Shown here: one piece after another, positions 56,208 through 64,000 of the stretch
Layout: every line of letters starts with the position of its first letter
How positions within the stretch are numbered: the stretch's first letter is position 1
Source: Polyodon spathula
Lineage: Eukaryota > Chordata > Actinopteri > Acipenseriformes > Polyodontidae
NCBI RefSeq assembly: GCF_017654505.1
Contig: NC_054549.1
Span: 496,001 to 560,000, forward strand
DNA length: 64,000 nt
Direction: 5' to 3'
Notes under the pieces: generated by a model
Told to the model about the DNA's origin: nothing
Database searches by the model: none
Seen by the model: only the letters and a program-made list of their open reading frames with translations
Program-made: the position numbers and the translations under genes

Positions 56208-59200
56208 GTAATTTAGTATTGAGCAGCATGCTGGTGCTTTTCATTGCTGCTTTCACCTGCTTTTTATCTGTTGCTGCTAATTAGATGCAGTAGTCACCAC
56301 TTTAAAAAAAAAAAAGGAAGAAATCATGTATTTGATAAAGACTGGGGCATTATTCCACTACTGGCTTCTGGGGTCCGCTGTCACTTCTGTTGGACTGTTC
56401 AGCTCTATCCTAGATGCCAAGATCCCTGAGCTGGCATCCCACCAACAACCACCCGAACCCAGCTGGAGTGCTGCTTCTGTACATGTGTAGAGTCACCATG
56501 CAGTGCTTAGAAATGTTACATTCTGTCTTTTTTTTTTTTTTTTTTTTTTTTTGTAGGAAGCAACAAAAATTTCAATAGATCAAGATCTGAAAAATATCCT
56601 CTCTGCAGCACCAGGGAAATGTGTCCCTTATGTAGTTATCCAAGGTAATGCTGAACAACAAGGCAGTTCGTTTTATTTTCATGAAACTTTGCATGTACTT
56701 TTCTGTAAGAAGTTTTACATCCACCTGTATCATATTTAAAATGTGCATCTGTGGCTTCAGAATTGCCATCCAGTTGTGATGAAATTGGTATGCATATTTA
56801 TAATCAGAAATAAGAACATAAGAACATAAGAAAGTTTACAAACAAGAGGAGGCCATTCGGCCCATCTTGCTTGTTTGGTTGTTAGTAGCTTATTGATCCC
56901 AAAATCTCATCAAGCAGCTTCTTGAAGGATCCCAGGGAGTCAGCTTCAACAACATTACTGGGGAGTTGATTCCAGACCCTCACAATTCTCTGTGTAAAAA
57001 AGTGCCTCCTATTTTCTGTTCTGAATGCCCCTTTGTCTAAACTCCATTTGTGACCCCTGGTTCTTGTTTCTTTTTTCAGGCTGAAAAAGTCCCTTGGGTC
57101 GACACTGTCAATACCTTTTAGAATTTTGAATGCTTGAATTAGGTCGCCACGTAGTCTTCTTTGTTCAAGACTGAACAGATTCAATTCTTTTAGCCTGTCT
57201 GCATATGACATGCCTTTTAAGCCCGGAATAATTCTGGTCGCTCTTCTTTGCACTCTTTCTAGAGCAGCAATATCTTTTTTATAGCAAGGTGACCAGAACT
57301 GCACACAATATTCAAGATGAGGTCTTACTAGTGCATTGTACAGTTTTAACATTACTTTCCTTGATTTAAATTCAACACTTTTCACAATGTATCCGAGCAT
57401 CTTGTTAGCCTTTTTTATAGCTTCCCCACATTGTCTAGATGAAGACATTTCTGAGTCAACAAAAACTCCTAGGTCTTTTTCATAGATTCCTTCTCCAATT
57501 TCAATATCTCCCATATGATATTTATAATGTACATTTTTATTTCCTGCGTGCAGTACCTTACACTTTTCTCTATTAAATGTCATTTGCCATGTGTCTGCCC
57601 AGTTCTGAATCTTGTCTAGATCATTTTGAATGACCTTTGCTGCTGCAACAGTGTTTGCCACTCCTCCTACTTTTGTGTCGTCTGCAAATTTAACAAGTTT
57701 GCTTACTATACCAGAATCTAAATCATTAATGTAGATTAGGAATAGCAGAGGACCTAATACTGATCCCTGTGGTACACCGCTGGTTACCACACTCCATTCT
57801 GAGGTTTTTCCTCTAATCAGTACTTTCTGTTTTCTACATGTTAACCACTCCCTAATCCATGTACATGTGTTTCCTTGAATCCCAACTGTGTTCAGTTTGA
57901 GAATTAATCTTTTGTGCGGGACTTTGTCAAAAGCTTTCTGGAAATCTAAATAAACCATGTCATATGCTTTGCAATTATCCATTATCGATGTTGCATCCTC
58001 AAAAAAATCAAGCAAGTTAGTTAGACACGATCTCCCTTTCCTAAAACCATGTTGACTGTCTCCCAAGACCCTGTTACCATATAGGTAATTTTCCATTTTG
58101 GATCTTATTATAGTTTACATAAGTTTACATATAATAGAAGTCAGGCTTACTGGTCTGTAGTTACCTGGTTCAGTTTTGTTTCCCTTTTTGTGGATCGGTA
58201 TTACGTTTGCAATTTTCCAGTCTGTCGGTACCACCCCTGTGTCAAGAGACTGCTGCATGATCTTGGTTAGCGGTTTGTAAATTACTTCTTTCATTTCTTT
58301 GAGTACTACTGGGAGGATCTCATCTGGCCCAGGGGATTTGTTTATTTTAAGAGCTCCTAGTCCCTTTAACACTTCTGCCTCAGTTATGCTAAAGTTATTT
58401 AAAACTGGATAGGAACTGGATGACATGTGGGGCATGTTGTCAGTATCTTCCTTTGTAAAAACTTGTGAAAAGTAATCATTTAATATATTTGCTATTTTTT
58501 TTTCTTCCTCTACGATTTTGCCATTTGTATCTCTTAAACATTTAATCTCCTCTTTGAATGTTCGCTTGCTGTTGTAATATTGGAAAAACATTTTGGAATT
58601 GGTTTTAGCTCCCTTAGCAATGTTCATTTCTATTTCTCTCTTGGCCTTTCTAACTTCCTTTTTGACTTGCGTTTGCAGTTCTGTGTACTCTTTCTGCGTA
58701 CTTTCTTTTTGGTCCTTTTTTAATGCTCTGTAAAGTGCCTTTTTTCGCTGAATATATTTTTAATTGATCTATTAAACCATTTTGGCAATTTAGTTTTACA
58801 TTTAGATTTGTCTACTTTAGGGATGTAATTGTTTTGCGCCTCTAGTACTACATTTTTGCAGAACAACCACCCTTCTTCTGTGGGTGTTTTCTCTATTGAC
58901 TGAGGTGACTGATTGACTAAATGACTGAGGTTCACTGAATTGAACTCACTAAAAAGTACAAAGTGGGTTTGGAGAAATGGTCATCTTTAGAATCTGCACA
59001 TTTTAAATACAGTCCTCCCTTGTTCTACACTACAGGGACCAAAGAGTTCAGCAATGACTATACCAAATGTGTATAATAAAGAGCATGGTGTTTACACACA
59101 GCAATGACTATACCGCAGTGTGTTTAATAAAGAGCATGGTTTTTACACACAGCAATGACTATACCGCAGTGTGTATAATAAAGAGCATGGTGTTTACACA

Positions 59201-62200
59201 CAGCAATGACTATACCGCAGTGTGTATAATAAAGAGCATGGTGTTTACACACAGCAATGACTATACCGCAGTGTGTATAATAAAGAGCATGGTGTTTACA
59301 CACAGCAATGACTATACCGCAGTGTGTATAATAAAGAGCATGGTGTTTACACACAGCAATGACTATACCGCAGTGTGTATAATAGAGCATGGTGTTTACA
59401 CACAGCAATGACTATACCGCAGTGTGTATAATAAAGAGCATGGTGTTTACACACAGCAATGACTATACCGCAGTGTGTATAATAAAGATTTTGTTAGATA
59501 TATTTCATTTTGTTAGATGTTTGGTGGTTGTTTTTTTCCCCCTCTTCTTATTGCCAGTGCTTAGACTATGAGTTCAGGAGTCGCTCTTCAGTTCTAGGCA
59601 TATGTAACAGAAGCTAGATCACTCAGATTGTCTTTATATTAGTGTCAGCACCATCGAGTGCACTGCTGTGTATTGCCAGCAAAACAAAAGATCACTTCTG
59701 ACCTAGTTACAGGCAACTAGAAATGAAGAGCAACTCCTGAACTCAACATTGTCTTTGCAAGAAGAGCCACTCGGAACGATTGAAAACATTCAGCATTTTA
59801 ATTTCTTTTTTATTTTAAATAAGACTACTTTTATAATAAGGCAGAACTACATACTGCTTACAATCTTTATTATTCTCAAACCAAGAAAGGTTATGTAATA
59901 CTATGAGAAAAAAAACAGAACTTCCACTGGTCGGATGACATGAACTACCTTTTGCTAACTTTGCTTAATTCAGGCGTTTCCATTCGTGCTCTGTTTGCTC
60001 CAGGTGTGGTTAAATCAGTTAAGGAAACCTTGAGTAGCCAGTTTGTGGACAACTGCAAAGGAGTCATTGAAAGACTGACTTTACAGGAGCACATAATGGT
60101 TTGGAATCGCACAACCCATCTGTGGTAAGTTCTTTGTTCATTTTTACATGGTTTATATATAGATTAGCAATATTCATTAATTCTTCTTTAACTATATATT
60201 AAATATGTTACAGGATGCTTTACTATACAAGTTGCTGCACCTCTTCTACAGTGGATATCAGATTGCACTGTAAAGCACCCTGCATTACATTCTTCTACAG
60301 TGGATATCAGATTGCATTGTAAAGCACCCTGCATTACATTCTTCTACAGTGGATATCAGATTGCATTGTAAAGCACCCTGCATTACATTCTTCTACAGTG
60401 GATATCAGATTGCATTGTAAAGCACCCTGCATTGCATTCTTCTACAGTAGATATCAGATTGCCCTGTAAAGCACCCTGCATTACATTCTTCTACAGTGGA
60501 TATCAGATTGCACTGTAAAGCACCCTGCATTACATTCTTCTACAGTGGATATCAGATTGCACTGTAAAGCACCCAGCATTACATTCTTCTACAGTGGATA
60601 TCAGATTGCATTGTAAAGCACCCTGCATTACATTCTTCTACAGTGGATATCAGATTGCACTGTAAAGCACCCTGCATTACATTCTTCTACAGTGGATATC
60701 AGATTGCACTGTAAAGCACCCAGCATTACATTCTTCTACAGTGGATATCAGATTGCACTGTAAAGCACCCTGCATTACATTCTTCTACAGTGGATATCAG
60801 ATTGCATTGTAAAGCACCCTGCATTACATTCTTCTACAGTGGATATCAGATTGCACTGTAAAGCACCCAGCATTACATTCTTCTACAGTGGATATCAGAT
60901 TGCACTGTAAAGCACCCTGCATTACATTCTTCTACAGTGGATATCAGATTGCCCTGTAAAGCACCCTGCATTACATTCTTCTACAGTGGATATCAGATTG
61001 CATTGTAAAGCACCCTGCATTGCATTCTTTTACAGTGGATATCAGATTGCATTATAAAGCACCCTGCATTACATTCTTCTACAGTGGATATTAGATTGCA
61101 TTGTAAAGCACCCTGCATTGCATTCTTCTACAGTATATGTTCATTCTCACAACATTCTTGGAGAGGTAGATTCATCACCAGGAGATAAGCTGCTAACTCA
61201 TCACACTAAAAGTCATTCAACTGTCCCATCAGCTAGGAATGAAATGAAACCTCAGCTGCTACTGTACCATTAGGATATTAGCACAGTGTCAGATGCATAG
61301 AGGTTGGACAAAAAGGAATCTAAATGCTTGCAACATTTGTTTTGGTCACCTCGCCACAAAAAAGACATATAGCACTCAAGAAGGTAGAGAGAGGAGGACC
61401 TGGGCTGATCCCAGGACTTCACCACACGAGCTGGGAGGAAAGCCGTGATGGGCCAAGCGGCCTCTTCTCCTTCTTATGCTCTAACTGATGTAAAGTGACT
61501 GTTCTTTACACGACTGATGCACTGCAAATGGCATGAAATGCATTATCTAATATATGTATATAAGCTGCATCTCCCTGTTGCAAGTCAATTCCATTTATGT
61601 GGGCAAAGCAGCCCCAGATTATTTGGTTAGCTGGTTCTTCCATGTCAAAAACTGCTCAAATTACTGCAGTTCTACAAATAGCCTTTTAACGCTGGAATAT
61701 CAGGGTCCTTTTCCTTTGAAGAAGAAGAATAGTATAAATGTTACTTGTAACAAACAATGTTGAGTCTTTAAATGAACCGTCAGAGTCGTTACTTTGTTAC
61801 ACAGACCCAGTGAAGGCCTTCATTAATATGACACGTAAAAAAAAAAAAAAGCAAACATTAATACAGAATGTTTAAATTGAGGTTCCTCTGATCCTTTACA
61901 TGGCCCAGGACTGTCTACATGTAATTGTGTAAGAACTACTTGTAAAGAAAGAGTTATGTAATACAGTTTTCATACTTCACCATTATTAATCCAGCCTTGA
62001 ATCTGGTAGTCAAATCAAGGAGCAGTTAATGTGGCTCCCTGTTCTGTTCACACTAGAAACTGACCGCAGATTTGCTGTAGTTTAGTTTTTCTTCAGGGTA
62101 GACACACTCAAGCTGGAGTTGATTCTGCAGTGCAGCACTTTGATCTACACCTGTGTAAAGCACATCTTTACATGCATGACACACACAATCAGAAAAGTAA

Positions 62201-63264
62201 GTTGTGTTATTTTTCAATGTGGCTCAGTTTGTTTACACACACTATTGTGGGGTCAAATGAACCTGGTAGTAATTAATGTGGACTTGAAACTACCCCAGGA
62301 GATGGATTAGTTTGTCCAGTAGTCAGTCGCACTGAAAGACATATTGAGGCAAGTCCTTCATTGTCCTAAATTGCCAGTGTGAAAACAGTATAATAATGTT
62401 TCTTCCTAATGAGCATTGTTTTATCAATCAACCTGTATATCTGGTAAAGCAACATCTTACTCTGATAAAAATGACAACATTTATTTGTTGTTTTTAAAAA
62501 GTTTTCCTAACAGTTTTTCTTCTTTATCAACCAGGAATAACTGCGAAAAGAAGATTCATCAGCGCACGAATATGGTGCCCTTTGATCTGGTGTCCCATGA
62601 CGACAGTGTGGACGTGGCCGTGAGGGTTCTCAAACCACTGGACGCAGCTGAACTAGACCTTGAAAAGGTGTACGAGACGTTCCACCCCACAGTCCAGTCC
62701 TTCACTGACGTAATAGGGCATTTCATCAGCGGGGAGCGGCCCAAAGGCATCCAAGAAACTGAAGAGATGCTGAAAGTTGGAGCAACTGTAACAGGAGTAG
62801 GGGAACTGGTACTGGATAGAAACATTATAAAACTACAACCCCCAAAGCAGGGAATGCAGTATTACATCAGCCAAGTGGATTATGAATCGCTCCTGCAGAA
62901 GCAGCAGTCCAGCGTGAAAATCTGGAAGATCTTGACTGTTGTTTTTGGCATCGCCACCTGCGCCACTCTGTTTTTTATACTGAGAAAACAATATCGACAT
63001 TACAAGGAGCAAAAGAGACAGAAAAGCATACAGGAGGAGTTTAGGGAGATGCAAAGTCAGCGTTTCAGAGAGATGAATTTAGAGGAAGACTTGATTTCCA
63101 CGAATGCATGTATTATCTGTCTGAGTTGCGACAGGTCTTGCGTGTTCTTAGAATGTGGACATGTTTGCTCCTGTGATGAATGCTACCAGGCTTTGCCCAC
63201 TCCTAAAAAATGTCCCATTTGTAGAAGTGCTATTTCTAGAGTGGTTCCTTTGTACAGTAGTTAA
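56088..63264 (+). CDS. MUL1: MUL1 (MULAN/GIDE), mitochondrial E3 ubiquitin ligase, four coding exons
   Basis: Joined exons 56,088-56,207, 56,557-56,644, 60,004-60,124 and 62,535-63,264 give 1,059 nt, or 352 aa, the human length. All junctions are GT-AG with matching phases. The protein sits in the outer mitochondrial membrane. TM1 is at about residues 9-29 (IILLATSSAFTAFFYSVY) and TM2 at about 241-261 (VVFGIATCATLFFILRK). Between them is the intermembrane-space BAM/GIDE-type domain (APGKCVPYVVIQG, TLQEHIMVWNRTTHLW, FTDVIGHFISGERPKGIQ). The cytosolic C-terminal RING finger has Cys302, Cys305, Cys317, His319, Cys336 and Cys339 (CIICLSC, ECGHVCSC, CPIC) and ends VPLYSS. MUL1 ubiquitinates or SUMOylates mitochondrial dynamics factors (known for the family). 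An extra in-frame ATG sits one codon upstream at 56,085. Confidence 0.95.
56557..56644 (+). CDS. MUL1: MUL1 coding exon 2
   Basis: The acceptor follows a roughly 27-T tract ending GTAG. The exon encodes EATKISIDQDLKNILSAAPG then KCVPYVVIQ plus one base, with donor CAAG|GTAATG. The exon is in phase with both neighbours. Confidence 0.92.
56808..58897 (-). mobile_element. CR1-like LINE, 5'-truncated, in MUL1 intron 2
   Basis: A 2.1-kb copy in antisense to MUL1. The tail (reversed TTATGTTC) is at 56,808-56,830. The RT and C-terminal frame 58,096-56,882 (404 codons) is intact and contains FQKAFDKVPHKRLILKL and FADD. One substitution makes a TAA stop near 58,110, where the intact copy has GAA (METI). 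A further frameshift lies near 58,755, and the 5' end is truncated at 58,897. The protein is very close to the 9.7-kb copy, with only scattered differences. Confidence 0.93.
58898..59049. other. MUL1 intron 2 sequence between LINE and minisatellite
   Basis: Includes short GACTGA-type repeats at 58,898-58,935. No other feature. Confidence 0.3.
59050..59488 (+). repeat. 51-bp minisatellite in MUL1 intron 2
   Basis: About eight or nine copies of a 51-bp unit containing GAGCATGGTGTTTACACACA, GCAATGACTATACCGCAGTG and TGTATAATAAA. Divisible by 3, so frames stay open on both strands (CIIKSMVFTHSNDYTAV). Not a gene. Each unit carries an AATAAA hexamer in MUL1 sense orientation. Confidence 0.93.
60004..60124 (+). 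CDS. MUL1: MUL1 coding exon 3
   Basis: Encodes VVKSVKETLSSQFVDNCKGV through MVWNRTTHLW. Acceptor TTTGCTCCAG, donor CTGTG|GTAAGT. The split Trp codon is completed by exon 4. Confidence 0.92.
60241..61135 (+). repeat. 49-bp minisatellite in MUL1 intron 3, hairpin-forming unit
   Basis: About 18 copies of a 49-bp unit containing TACAGTGGATATCAGATTGC, ACTGTAAAGCACCCTGCATT and ACATTCTTC. Each unit contains TACAGTG and CACTGTA as a 7-bp inverted repeat around a 12-base loop with an EcoRV-type GATATC. The common CATTGTA variant keeps pairing as a G-U wobble in RNA. Confidence 0.93.
61338..61490 (+). mobile_element. CR1-like LINE fragment (old)
   Basis: TTTTGGTCACCTCGCCACAA then AAAAGACATA matches TTCTGGTCACCTCGCTATAA of the intact copy. 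The 3' UTR relic GATGGGCCAAGCGGCCTCTT and a decayed TTCTTATGCTC tail follow. Confidence 0.6.
61491..62534. other. Remainder of MUL1 intron 3
   Basis: No conserved exon or recognised repeat. A 14-A run is at about 61,838-61,851. The acceptor for exon 4 is TCTTTATCAACCAG. Confidence 0.4.
62535..63264 (+). CDS. MUL1: MUL1 coding exon 4
   Basis: The last 243 codons plus stop: KKIHQRTNMVPFDLVSHDD, FHPTVQSFTDVIGHF, GVGELVLDRNIIKLQPPKQG, the second membrane segment and the RING finger. Two-thirds of the protein lies in this exon. Confidence 0.95.
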
Positions 63265-64000
63265 TTTTCAATGTAGGTGAGTTACATGCATTTCTAAAAA
63301 TTAGTAATTTTTCAGCTGAATTGTTACTGCTTCAAAATCTTCCTTTGCAACTGAAAAATGATAAGAACACCTGTATCATTAATATCTGTTCTTGCATTGA
63401 TGATGCAAAGCACAGTTCTCAATGGAATTGTTTATTATTTATCCTCTGGTCTGTGTTTATTGTTGAAGCAGGTTCCTTAAATCCTGTTAAATCAAGGATT
63501 GAAATGTATTCATGTGATGATGGTGCAGGCTGGTCAAAATAACAAAGCCGTATAAAACGATTGCAGTTAAAGCATATGAGTAATGCATTACTGTGTTGAC
63601 TCTTTAAAATGAAAAAAGGAATTTTGATATATTTGTAAAACTTTATATGAAATAATAAATGATTAACTGTGCTGCTTCTTTGGGTGTTTGTGTCTCTGAG
63701 CACAACCATTGTGAATTACCATGTTAGGCAAATACTGTTGTGGTTATTATTTGATTAAAAGGATGTAGTCAATCCTACTTTAAATGCAGTGCCATAGTTG
63801 TGTTTATCACAAAATCTTGGTTATGAAAAAGACACACTTCATGGAAAAGGTGTTTGGTTGAAGGAATTTTAGGCATTTGAATCATGTGACTCACGAAAGA
63901 CTCTACAAGAAGTCAGCAAGGATCTTTAATGAGAGTTTTATTGTAATTTGGAACCAGCAAAAAAGATCTGCTTCATTTTAAGCATTTAAATCTTTAGAGA
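63265..64000 (+). other. MUL1 3' UTR and downstream flank
   Basis: Non-coding. The short frames at 63,321-63,542 and 63,709-63,419 show no domain. Beyond about 63,700 nothing is recognised. Confidence 0.5.
63654..63659 (+). terminator. MUL1: Candidate poly(A) signal of MUL1
   Basis: AATAAA about 390 nt after the stop, followed by a GT-rich stretch (GGGTGTTTGTGTCTCTG at 63,681-63,697), the expected downstream element. Confidence 0.7.

Noticed and set aside
59050..61135. CRISPR-like regularly spaced repeats
   Set aside because: The 51-bp and 49-bp units are contiguous without unique spacers, lie in vertebrate introns and have no cas genes.
63321..63709. Small frames after the MUL1 stop codon
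   Set aside because: They lie within the predicted MUL1 3' UTR and show no recognisable similarity.

Overview
This is vertebrate DNA from a ray-finned fish, and the repeat mix suggests a non-teleost lineage such as a sturgeon or paddlefish. That taxon is inferred from the mix of CR1-like, L2-like and L1-like LINEs, Tc1-like and piggyBac-like DNA transposons, LTR elements and very long minisatellites; no diagnostic marker gene is present. Only two conserved cellular genes are visible. A single-exon FAM43B-like gene lies on the minus strand (19,179-19,985). A four-coding-exon MUL1 gene, encoding a mitochondrial E3 ubiquitin ligase, lies on the plus strand (56,088-63,264). They are divergent neighbours, as the human orthologues are on 1p36.12, so the window covers a conserved synteny block whose roughly 36 kb spacer has filled with repeats.

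Layout. 0-9 kb: a T-rich minisatellite, LTR-like copies (one holding a 39-bp minisatellite), L2-like and CR1-like LINE fragments, a G-rich GGAGTGT/GGAGGT array and a dead Tc1-like transposon. 9-14.5 kb: a CR1-like LINE with an uninterrupted endonuclease-reverse transcriptase ORF, then a solo LTR with perfect 5-bp target duplication. 15-20 kb: a perfect 453-bp duplication, a 38-bp minisatellite, a tRNA-derived SINE and FAM43B. 20.7-28.3 kb: a Tigger-like remnant and a decayed, nearly full-length L1-like LINE on the minus strand, interrupted by a piggyBac-like element, a solo LTR and a 44-bp minisatellite. 28.6-35 kb: a 30-bp minisatellite, an L2-like fragment, LTRs and a Gag-like zinc-knuckle pseudogene. 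35.5-42.2 kb: a 6.6-kb, 21-bp-unit minisatellite of about 300 units. 42.3-56 kb: a LINE tail, a 1.2-kb CA-rich block, several minisatellites, LTR, L2-like and CR1-like pieces and a second dead Tc1-like transposon. 56-64 kb: MUL1, with a CR1-like insertion and two minisatellites in its introns.

The two genes do not obviously act in one pathway. MUL1 is an outer mitochondrial membrane ligase, and FAM43B is a poorly characterised PTB-domain protein. The more unusual content is repeat biology: several arrays whose birth can be traced to a host transposon, a CpG-decay gradient across the giant array, an intronic array of RNA hairpin units, and a templated-looking duplication flanked by a 17-bp direct repeat. 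I found no convincing new multi-gene system.
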